In this document: positions 32,225 to 40,872 of the stretch, in pieces
Numbering within the stretch: the stretch's first letter is position 1
Layout of the letters: each line of letters begins with the position of its first letter
Assembly (NCBI GenBank): GCA_027604705.1
Contig: JADHYV010000024.1
Coordinates: 62,001-126,000, forward strand
DNA from: Allomyces arbusculus
Taxonomy: Eukaryota > Blastocladiomycota > Blastocladiomycetes > Blastocladiales > Blastocladiaceae
DNA: 64,000 nt
Direction of reading: 5' to 3'
Position numbers and translations under genes: made by a program
Notes under the pieces: model-generated
What the model was told of the DNA's origin: nothing
The model's database searches: none
The model's input: only the letters and a program-made list of their open reading frames with translations

Positions 32225-33424
32225 CTACGCCTGCACGGGGGGCGGACCTGCGCGCGACCCTGCGGCTCCACCGCTCCCGGGCGCGCGCGGCCGACGCAGG
32301 CCCGAGACCCACTTGGCCATGGCCTGCTTCCATCCACCGGCGCTGCTCTTCTCACCTGCCGACACATGCGCGACCGGCTCGAGCGTAGGCGACCCATCGG
32401 GCGACGCGTCAGGTGACCCAGCGAGCGATGTCCCGCGCGAAGGCGGCATCGGCTCCTTGGCCGCGGAAGAATGGTGTCCACCACCACCACCGAGCCGCCA
32501 GAGTGCGCGTGCTGCACCCCGTGCGGCCGACGCGCGCCCGGCGGCCTTGGCACGCGTGGGCTTGTAGGCGTCGAGGTACCGCACCTGCATCGTGTTGAAC
32601 GCGCCGCGACGGCGCGCGCGCACGTACTCGATGGCCTCGAGTGGGGGCATCCCGTACTCGATGAGCGCGACGGCGATCAGGACAGGTGCGCGGCCGAGAC
32701 CGGCAACGCAGTGCACTGCCATGGTCGGGGGTGGGCCGGAAAGGTCCATGTCGCGCGGCACAGCGGCAGGTACCGGGGTCGACGACTGCATGGCCGCGGG
32801 CGCCGACCCGGTCGAGACGGCTGAGTCGAGCGACGGGGGGCGCGACCGGGACCGCGACAGGGGGCGTGCGGGCAGGGCGGGCGCGTTGATAGCGGCAGCC
32901 AGACTCGAGTTGGACGCGGACGTCATCAGCGTCGGCATGGGCGCGGCCAAAGTGGCGTTCGAGGCAGCGGCGGCCGCAGCAGCGTTGCTGTTGGTCACGG
33001 GCGATCCGCTGCGGCGCGCGCGCCGCGTGGGCGTCGTATCTACGGCTCCCGCGCCGCTGCCGGTACTGCCAATGGGCCCGAACCGGGCCTCCACCAGGTC
33101 GAGGAACCGGTGCACAATGGCAGGCGGTGGCACGCCGCCGTCCTTGAACGGCAGATCGTGCACGTGAATGCCGGCCGCGACGAGCAGGTCGGTCGAGTAG
33201 GTGGGCTCGCAGACGCGCACCACGTCGGTGACGTGCTCCTTGTCAAAGATTTTCATGGCGGCCGGTAACGTCGAGTCGGTCGGGCAGTCGAGGATCAGGA
33301 AACGCAGCGGCGCGTGCGCGACCACCGAGAACATGCGCGAAAGGTAGGAGACGGGCGAGATGCGGTCGGAACCTGCAATGCTTGCGGCCGACGAGGCGAG
33401 CGGCGAAGGCGACGGCGCGTACAT
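32225..33424 (-). CDS. PRL (PTP4A)-type dual-specificity phosphatase with a large internal insertion
   Basis: A single-exon frame of 399 residues. The order of PRL motifs is clear: LRFLILDCPTDSTLPAAM (PRLs: MRFLITHNPTNATL), VTDVVRVCEPTYSTDLL, GIHVHDLPFKDGGVPP with the general-acid Asp, then AVHCVAGLGRAPVLIAVALI, the CX5R loop in the exact PRL form CVAGLGR, and RARRRGAFNTMQVRYLDAYK. PRLs dephosphorylate proteins or lipids and bind CNNM magnesium transporters. Two oddities: about 110 low-complexity residues (Ala, Ser, Pro, Arg) sit between the Asp loop and the Cys loop, where PRLs have almost none, and the last 85 residues are a disordered tail ending PPPVQA. The C-terminal CAAX prenylation box and the polybasic stretch before it, which anchor animal PRLs to membranes, are missing. 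Start chosen at ATG 33424; the upstream open frame is GC-biased. Confidence 0.88.
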   Translation of the reverse strand: MYAPSPSPLASSAASIAGSDRISPVSYLSRMFSVVAHAPLRFLILDCPTDSTLPAAMKIFDKEHVTDVVRVCEPTYSTDLLVAAGIHVHDLPFKDGGVPPPAIVHRFLDLVEARFGPIGSTGSGAGAVDTTPTRRARRSGSPVTNSNAAAAAAASNATLAAPMPTLMTSASNSSLAAAINAPALPARPLSRSRSRPPSLDSAVSTGSAPAAMQSSTPVPAAVPRDMDLSGPPPTMAVHCVAGLGRAPVLIAVALIEYGMPPLEAIEYVRARRRGAFNTMQVRYLDAYKPTRAKAAGRASAARGAARALWRLGGGGGHHSSAAKEPMPPSRGTSLAGSPDASPDGSPTLEPVAHVSAGEKSSAGGWKQAMAKWVSGLRRPRAPGSGGAAGSRAGPPPVQA

Positions 33425-34451
33425 GGCGGAGAGCGTGGTTGGGGGGTAACTTGGTCGACTTGGACAGGTGTTTTGAAGGGAGATGGCGTCAGCACCGTGG
33501 TCGAGTGGCGACTGAGGCAGAATAGCGGCGCGGCGACCAATCCGCGTCGCCCAAGCGAGCAGAAGCGTCAAGGAAGAGCGTCGAGGATGAGGGTCGCGCA
33601 GGAAGGAGCGTCAGGGACCCGGACCGGGCGACAGTCAGGGCGGCTCGCGGTGCTGAGCAGGGCAGAAGGCGCGGCGGGCCGGGCGGGCCAGGCAACGGCA
33701 CGGGACGCGGAGCAGAGTGGGGCCAAAGAGCATCGAGCAAGAGCACGGTCCGTTGAGCGGGCGAGAGCAGGCGTGGTGTGCTCGCTCGCGACAGGCCGGG
33801 CCGGGGGGTTGGTCGAAGGGAGGGGAGAAGGCGTCGTAAGCCGAGGACGGAGCACGAAGACCGGCGGGGGCGGCAGCGGCTTTTGAGCACAGTCTTGCAC
33901 GGTCTCGTAGAGGTCCTCTTGGCGCGGCGGAGCTAGTGCAGCAAGTTACAGTCGGCGGCGTGCGGGCGGCGGGGGCGGGCCGGTGCGCGCGGATGGATGG
34001 CGATGCAGCGGCCCAGCGACAAGCGGGGGGCGGCGTAAACTGCTGCGTGCGTTGCAAATGAGTTTCAAGTTGCACATTGGCGTGGTGTGGGTTTTGACTT
34101 GATTTGGCCGTTGGACGGGTACCCCGTCCCCAGGTTGACTCTACCTCGTCACCCCTGAGTCCTCTGGTTGGCGTGCGACGCCTCTGCTTGATAATGCAAC
34201 GCAACACGTGATGCTTGCGAGACCTTGCATTCAGGATATCATGCCACACCTGTCAAGAGCAGCACAGCAACCACGCCGAGCGAGAGACACGCCGTGGGAC
34301 GCTTCGGCCACGTCGGCGACTCGAGCCTCTTGCCGCTTGCTCGCCGACTACGGCAACCGACCTTGGGTACAACGACGTCGCACCGGCCCGTAATCTGCTC
34401 GTCAACGCAACCAAGCCAGCACCCGCAACCAGCTGCAGCCCTCTGCTCGCC
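33425..34451. other. Divergent promoter region, 1 kb
   Basis: It lies between the start codons of the PRL phosphatase (-) and SRP-receptor beta (+). It is purine-rich over 33600-33900 on the plus strand. Open frames here have no recognisable features. No RNA gene or TATA-like element stands out. Confidence 0.45.
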
Positions 34452-35324
34452 ATGGACCCCGCAAGCGCCGACTCCAACGACAGGATCAGCAGCACTAGCA
34501 GCACTGGAACGGACGCCAACCCAGCGCCGCTCACAACTGCCATTGTCACCACGCTCCTCGCCGCGCTCTTTGCCGCGTGGTACCTCGTATCGACGCGCCG
34601 CCGCCGCGCCGCCAACCATGCCAAGCCCGTCGTACTCGTCGGCGCGCCCGACGCGGGCAAGACGGCTCTGCTCGCTCGCCTGGTCCACGACGCTGCCGAC
34701 GCTGCCGACGCTGCCAGCAAAACCGACCCAACCGTACTCGCACCAGCCGAGTGGACGCTCCCACTGACCGTCACGTCGCTTGCGCCCGCGCACGTCCCCG
34801 CGCTGCAACTGACGCGCGACGTGACCGTGGGCGTGACCGCGTGTGCAGGCCACGACCGACTTGCCGCGACGACCGCTGCTGCACTCGCACGCGCAGGTGT
34901 GGCTGTCCTAGTCGTCGACAGCCGCGCACTCGCGACAGCCGCGGGGCGACGCGCCGCTTCCGACCGACTCGTAGCTGCGCTTGATGCCGTCGATGGGTGG
35001 CAGCGACCTGTGCGCGTGGTGATTGCCGCGACGCACGCCGACTGCGCGGACGCGTTGCCGCCGACCAAGGTCCTGGCGCTGCTCGACGCCGAAGTGCATC
35101 GCGTGCGGTCTGTCGCTCAAACGAGTGTTGGTGCCATGGACGACTCGACGGTGCGCGCGCGTCGTGTCACCAACTTGGCGTCGACTGCCAAGGGAGACGT
35201 GGACCGCGTGTCGCTTGCAGACGACCTGCGGCTCGCTGTGGTTGCCGTATCGGCCGTGACGGGAAGTGGTGTCCACGAGCTCCGCAAACGAATCGCCGAG
35301 GGCGTGCTCGACGTGCGGCGGTAG
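34452..35324 (+). CDS. Signal recognition particle receptor subunit beta (SR-beta) with divergent G motifs
   Basis: A single-exon frame of 290 residues. An N-terminal hydrophobic helix (TTAIVTTLLAALFAAWYLVS, residues 28-47) is followed by a basic stop-transfer RRRRAANH, and then a small GTPase domain. The P-loop is GAPDAGKTAL, fitting SR-beta's GLCDSGKT form. SR-beta anchors SR-alpha on the ER membrane during co-translational targeting. The remaining G motifs are weak. The usual D-x-P-G-H of G3 appears as ACAGHDRL, keeping the GH-x-x-L part but losing the Asp. The NKxD motif of G4 appears as THADCADA. SR-beta is already the most divergent of the SRP GTPases, so the assignment rests on topology, P-loop and GH motif. 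The start at 34452 puts the anchor near the N-terminus as expected. Confidence 0.75.
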   Translation: MDPASADSNDRISSTSSTGTDANPAPLTTAIVTTLLAALFAAWYLVSTRRRRAANHAKPVVLVGAPDAGKTALLARLVHDAADAADAASKTDPTVLAPAEWTLPLTVTSLAPAHVPALQLTRDVTVGVTACAGHDRLAATTAAALARAGVAVLVVDSRALATAAGRRAASDRLVAALDAVDGWQRPVRVVIAATHADCADALPPTKVLALLDAEVHRVRSVAQTSVGAMDDSTVRARRVTNLASTAKGDVDRVSLADDLRLAVVAVSAVTGSGVHELRKRIAEGVLDVRR

Positions 35325-35566
35325 CTCAGACGCCCGTCGGCATTGCATGGGGAAATAGAAATTGTTCAAGGGAGCCATCGTGACGACGCTGACAGGATCG
35401 AGAGCAGCAAGATCCGCCACCAGGAGAGCAAATAGGTTCCCCTTCTCTGCCTTCATTTCAGAACGATACTATGGGGGTCGCAAAAACACTGGAACAGGAA
35501 CGACAAACAACAAGACAACCAAAGGGAGGGGGAAATCGATGAAGAGGCACTGGCAGCTTGACACTT

Positions 35567-37844
35567 CTACTCCTTGCGCCCGTGCGTGAACTGCGCCGAG
35601 CACTTGGCCATGGTCGACGATGCGCGCGAAATCGGGTCGGTCAGGTAGAAATCTTCAATGATGCGCAGCAATGGCCGGCCCGTAGGCTTGTTCGCCTCGC
35701 CCGCGGCCACCTTGAGCGCCGTGGCCACCGGCACGGCCGTCGCCGGCTGCAGCCCGCTCGGAATCAGCGTCGGCGACACGTCGGCCATGCGCTCACGCAG
35801 AGCATCGACATCGTCGTACGGCAGCGGCGTGCCTGTGAACTCGGACAGCGCGCGGACAATCGTCCAGTCCTCGCGCGCGGCGCCGGGCGCCGAGACGGCA
35901 GCCGTCGTGCGCTGCGCACGGCCCTCAGTGTTGACGTAAGTCGCCGACTTTTCCGTGTAGGCGGCACCGGGTAGGATCACGTTGGCGTACTGCGCGCCAA
36001 CGTCGCCGTGATGGCCCTGGTAGACAACAAACGCATCAGTGGCGAGGTCCTCGCCGCGAACGTTATCGGCGTTGAGCAGGTAGACAAACTTGGCGTCCTT
36101 TGCCGACCCGTTGGCGAACCCAGCATCGAGCGCGGCAACGTGCGCGGCGGCACGTTGGAGGAAGGCCACACCCTGCCATTCGGGCGTCGCGAGCTGCGGG
36201 ACAACACCGTCGACGAGCTGCTGCAGCGCCGAGAGAATGTAGGCCTTGTCGTCGTGCGCAAACACGCCGGAGCCAACAATGACGAGGGGCTTCTTGGCAG
36301 CCTTGAGCGTCGCGGCAAACGGATGCGACCCGTCGATTAGCGACGCGAGCGCCGTCGCCGACTCGCCGAGGTGGTGCGCGTCGTAGTTGAGTTCCGGGAG
36401 CGGGCCCACGACGGCAATGTCGGACCCGGCGAGGTAACCCTTGCGCAGACGCGTGTTGATGATGGGCGCCTCGTGGCGCGGGTTCGTGCCAATCAGCAGC
36501 ACGGCATCGGCCTCCTCGACGCGAGCAATCGACGCGTTGAACGTGTAGGCACTGCGCACGTCGACGGCGTTGTCGACCTCGAGGCCGTCCACGGCGAACC
36601 GCTCGCCGCCGAGGCGCGTGAGCAGATCCTTGAGCGCAACGAGCGACTCGGCGTCGGCCAAGTCACCAGCAACGGCAGCCATGTCCTTTGGGCTCGTGTT
36701 GCGCGCAGCGTCAGCAACGGCGCGGAGAGCCTCCTCCCAGGTGACGGGCACGAAGTCATCGCCCTGGCGGACCATGGGCGTGGTCAGGCGCTGGCGCGTG
36801 AGACCGTCGTAGGCGAACCGCGTCTTGTCCGAGATCCACTCCTCGTTGATCGCATCGTTTTCGCGCGGCAGGATACGCATGACCTGCTGCCCGCGAGCGT
36901 CGACGCGAATGCTCGAACCGACCGCGTCCAGGACATCGACCGACTCGGTCTTGCGCAGCTCCCACGGGCGCGCCTTGAACTCGTACGGCTTGGACGTCAG
37001 GGCACCGACGGGGCAGAGGTCGACGAGGTTACCCGACATTTCCGACGAAATCGCCTTCTCGACGTAGGTGCCAATCTGCATGTCGTTGCCGCGGCCCGAC
37101 GTGCCGAGCTCTGACGCGCCGGCAATCTCGTTGGCGAAACGCACGCAACGCGTGCACTGGATGCACCGCGTCATGGTCGTCTTGACGAGCGGACCGAGGT
37201 CCTTGTCCTCGACGGCGCGCTTGCCGACGGGCTCGTTGAACCGCGACCGATCACCACCGTACCGGACCGACTGGTCCTGGAGATCGCACTCGCCACCTTG
37301 GTCACAGATCGGGCAATCAAGCGGGTGGTTGGCAAGGAGGAACTATGCAAGCAATGGGGTCAGCTTCGAGTCACGCGAGAAGAGCAGAGTGAAGAGGTCG
37401 AGCGTACCTCCATGACGCCCTCACGCGCCTTCTTGACAACGGGCGTGTTGGTCTTGACCTTCATGCCGGGCATGACGGGCATCGCGCACGAGGCCACGGG
37501 CTTGGGCGACTTTTCGAGCTCGACAAGGCACATGCGGCAGTTACCGGCAACGGCCAGGCGGTCGTGGTAGCAGAAGCGCGGGATGTCAACACCCGCGATT
37601 TCGCACGCCTGGATCAGGGCCGCGCCCTGCTCAACCTGCACGGGCTTACCGTCGACCGTAATCTCGACGAGGTCGCGCTGCACGCGCGTCGTCGAGAGCA
37701 TGGCGCGGCGCGCGGCTGTTCGATATCACCACGCTAACCGGGTCAGTGTCCGTTGCCCTCTCGACAGGACGTGGCGGCAGCGGGATACGCACCGCCCGCA
37801 CGGAGCGCCGACGTGGCGGTCCGGGTCGAAAGGGCCTTCCACAT
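35567..37844 (-). CDS. NDUFS1: NADH:ubiquinone oxidoreductase 75-kDa subunit (NDUFS1/Nuo78), mitochondrial complex I
   Basis: Three exons: 37844-37793, 37715-37408 and 37342-35567. Introns are 37716-37792 (GTGCGT...CAG) and 37343-37407 (GTACGC...TAG). The product is 711 residues. The tiny first exon supplies a typical mitochondrial presequence, [20 protein letters not shown], rich in Arg, Ser and Ala and free of acids. All iron-sulphur ligands of the electron-input module are visible: the 2Fe-2S motif [15 protein letters not shown], the His-cysteine cluster start [12 protein letters not shown] with [10 protein letters not shown], and [10 protein letters not shown] paired later with CPVGAL for the second 4Fe-4S cluster. 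The rest is the molybdopterin-oxidoreductase-like domain without cofactor-binding residues. It passes electrons from the flavin subunit to quinone-module clusters. The 3' end faces SRP-receptor beta, 242 nt away. Confidence 0.97.
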
Positions 37845-38199
37845 GGTGGCGGAGCGCGATGGGATGAGGGAGCGTCGGAGAAGGGCGAAGCGGATCGGCG
37901 CGAGCGGGCTGGCGTGCAAGGCAGCTCTCACGGCGTCGATTGCGAATACTGCCGGCTCGGTCCGTCGTGGTCGCGGTCGTCGTTGATGGCGGTCGCCGTC
38001 ACGGTGCGCTCTGGTCAGCTCGCGGTGCTCCTCGGCGACTCTGGCGGCCAAGCACCTCGCTCGTTTTTTGCTTCAGCAGCTGTCGAACCTGTTTAGCACT
38101 CACACGGATCCACGTGGTCTGCACTTTGCATCGCCCTGCCAACTATGTGTTCCTCCACCGCAAAAATGAAGGCCATCCTATTACCATCCACGTCTACCT
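37845..38199. other. Spacer between HEN1 3' end and complex I gene promoter
   Basis: 355 nt, both flanking genes on the minus strand. It should hold the complex I gene promoter and the HEN1 3' UTR. No distinct signal seen. Confidence 0.4.
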
Positions 38200-39882
38200 C
38201 TATCGACTATCGCCCACGTCGCCGGCCCAATCATCATGACGGGGCGTGGTCGGAGTGTCCCAGGAAGCCTCGGCTGTGTCCACCGGCCAGGAGCTGTCCT
38301 CGTGTTCTAGATCCGGGTCCCAGTCACCCTCCTGGTCCCACTGGTGATCACCCGGCTCGGACCACCGATCCTCGTTCAAATCCCAGCCGTCGCTTCGCGA
38401 CCCGTACTCGGACCCGGAACCCCATTGCCGATACCGTGCCTCGGCAAGCGCCGCGTCTCGCGCATGTTCGGCCGCTTGCGCGACAGCAAACGCGTCAGGT
38501 GCGAGCCGCACATACCCACCCGAAGCCAAATCCATTTCCACAGCCATGTCCGTGGCGTCCGGGCCGTCGTCGGTCCAAATCACACCGACGGCGGCGGACC
38601 ACTCAGACGTCGCGAGCCGCACACGGAACAAGTGCACGGTGCGGAACAGCTGCCGGACGCGCACACAGTTCCACAGGGCTGCGACCGACACGGTCCCGTC
38701 CGGGTCGGCCGTGTTGCGACCAGGCTCATCCTCGTCTCCAGTGGAGATGCGCGGGAGAAGCGAGTAAACATCGTCGCAAACCTCGGCCGCGACGGCCGCG
38801 TCGATTTTCGGGTCCGACACGAGATCCGGGCCCTGGTAATACGGGAAGTCGATGACTGTTTGTGCCGCCGTCGTCTCCACCGCGTCGCGCGACGCGACAG
38901 GCCACTTGCCCACACGCTGCGCGATCCGCGTCGGGTGAACAAATACGGCAAACTGGGTCGCAAACCCGCACGAGCGGTTCGGGTGCGCCGACCAGGTCGG
39001 GACGAGCCCGACGCCAGAAAAGGTCACATTGTACCCGTACTGCGTGGCCTGAGTCGTGCACCAGGATTCGAATTGGGTGCGCGTCCACTCAAACCGGTGG
39101 TCGGCGTCGCGCATGATGCCCGGGCGCCAATCGGGAAAGTGCACGTTGAACTCGACGTTCTGGGAGGTGAATTTGATGTGAGTGACCGTCACCAAACATG
39201 TGAAATCCCGACGCAACGCAACGCAAAAAACGACCTACCGGAGTGGAAACAATGACGAGCTTAGGCGAGTACATGGCAAACAGCGCCTCGGGCAGACGTT
39301 CCAAGTCAGGTGGGTCAAGGTGCTCGATTCTAAATCCGCGAGCAAGGGCATGACCAGTCGAAAGCAGGCAACAACTATGACCGATCAATAACCCAATCAA
39401 GGCGTACACTTCAGAGAGAACAATCGCGTCCACCCCATGAAGTTCGGGGCGGTGTTCCACAATCGATCCATGAATCAGTTCCACGGTCAGAGGGCGTTCT
39501 CGAAGCCGGTCGTAATCGCTGGGCTGCGGTGCGAGCACGCGCGCGGCATCGTCAAGAGCGCCCTTGTCGACATCAACGCCTGTGATCCGCGAGACTAGGC
39601 ACGAGTTGGCCAGGATGCATGCCAGCGACGCTGTACAGCACCCCATGTCGATAAGCTATCTTAATTGATCAGTCGCGGGGCAGGCATCACAATTTGACGG
39701 CGCAATAAGGATTTATCGGCGCTCTGCTTGATCCGCACCCAATCGACGGCATCGGCATGCTCGCGCAGCGTCGCAAGTATCAGCGACCGCCGTTGCTCAA
39801 ACAGGGGCGGGAAAAAGAAGCGCAGGCGCGCCTCGGGGTCCGGCACGGCGGTGATCGGGCTGTTACTGGTATCATGTTGCAT
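38200..39882 (-). CDS. HEN1: HEN1-type small RNA 2'-O-methyltransferase with tryptophan-rich acidic tail
   Basis: Four exons: 39882-39739, 39655-39408, 39329-39239 and 39159-38200. Introns of 78-83 nt start GTGCGG, GTACGC and GTAGGT and end TAG, TAG, CAG. The product is 480 residues. HEN1 adds a methyl group to the 2'-OH of the last nucleotide of small RNAs and so protects them. The fold is intact: RFFFPPLFEQRR near the N-terminus, AdoMet motif LIDMGCCTASL, and the metal-binding EVIEHLDP (two Glu and one His), restored exactly only after splicing. Then comes VIVSTPNVEFNVHFP, and DADHRFEWTRTQFESW with the fourth metal ligand His. As in animals and bacteria there is no dsRNA-binding or PPIase region. 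The last 75 residues form an acidic tail with eight evenly spaced Trp. It sits head to head with DPH3, 351 nt between starts. Confidence 0.93.
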
Positions 39883-40233
39883 GGTAATTGTGCTGGGCTC
39901 ATGGATTTACCAAGTCATCTCACATCTTGTGTCAACCCGCGACGGCAGCGCTCTTGTTAATACGAGCCTGAGGAAAAGAGACAACGAGCACGTTCGTTTG
40001 AGTCAGACGACTGCGCCTCGGCTCCGCAACTTCAGCAATCGCATTCTCCATCAATCCTGTCCCACCATCGAATATCGCCGCGGTCGCCCATCTCAGGCGC
40101 GCCGGACCTGTCGCAGTTGAATAAGAGCCGAACGTATCTGCACCGACACCTGGCGACCAGTCCCGCCGCGTCCATTCTTTTCTCCCGGCCTACCTACGCG
40201 CCGCTACCCCAAGACCGCGCCGCCGAATTGCCC
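39883..40233. promoter_or_regulatory. Short bidirectional promoter HEN1 / DPH3
   Basis: Only 351 nt separate the two divergent start codons, so both promoters must share or abut here. No TATA-like box is evident on either strand. The assignment as promoter follows from position alone. Confidence 0.5.
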
Positions 40234-40546
40234 ATGTCCTTCTACGACGAGATTGAGATCGAGGACTTTGATTTCGACGAGGAGCTGCGCACCTACTTTT
40301 ACCCGTGCCCGTGCGGCGACAAGTTTCAAATCACCGAGGTAAATCATTCCTCGCGTGACGGTCAATTGCCGTTCATGGGACTCAGCTCGCTCGGTTATTT
40401 AGGAGGAACTCTTTGACGGAGAGGAAGTTGCACAGTGCCCAAGTTGCTCGCTCATCATTCGCGTCATCTACGACCCGGACGACTTCCAGCGCGATGACGA
40501 CGAGGGTACAACCGTGACGTTTGGCGCCGCGACCGTCACGGCCTGA
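40234..40546 (+). CDS. DPH3: Diphthamide biosynthesis protein 3 (Dph3/Kti11), CSL zinc finger
   Basis: Exons 40234-40338 and 40403-40546; the 64-nt intron starts GTAAAT and ends TAG, phase 0. The product is 82 residues, the usual size for Dph3. It begins [17 protein letters not shown] and carries the CSL zinc finger: [12 protein letters not shown] with Cys-x-Cys, and after the intron [17 protein letters not shown] with Cys-x2-Cys. Dph3 binds one iron or zinc, donates electrons to the Dph1-Dph2 radical enzyme in the first step of diphthamide formation on elongation factor 2, and also serves Elongator in tRNA wobble-uridine modification. Everything expected is present. The intron donor GTAAAT is one of the few in this window without C at +4. 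Confidence 0.97.
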
Positions 40547-40872
40547 ACCGTTTATTGCCCGTTTCTGCTTTGATATTGCCTTGTGTGTCTTGTTTCTGCC
40601 TTGATAAGTCTAAAAGTTGGTGCTGGCTGATCTGTGTTTCCTTTTCGATGGCGGTAATGAGAAATGACCAGTCAGGAACTGGCCGAGATGAGAGAAAGAA
40701 GACAGAGGCAAGCAAAGTCGCATGTTTACAAATACAAAAAACTGGGCACCAAACGCTAGAGCAAGCAGCAATGGATTTACAGAAAGGGGGCCTGCGTGCG
40801 ACAGCGATGCTGGAATGATTCTAGAGGAACAACAAACGAAAAGGAAACAGACAAGCGACCTTGTCCACCAGT
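40547..40872. other. Convergent intergenic region
   Basis: 326 nt between the 3' ends of DPH3 and the surface-protein gene. A/T-richer than the exons. Likely both 3' UTRs; nothing else recognisable. Confidence 0.4.
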
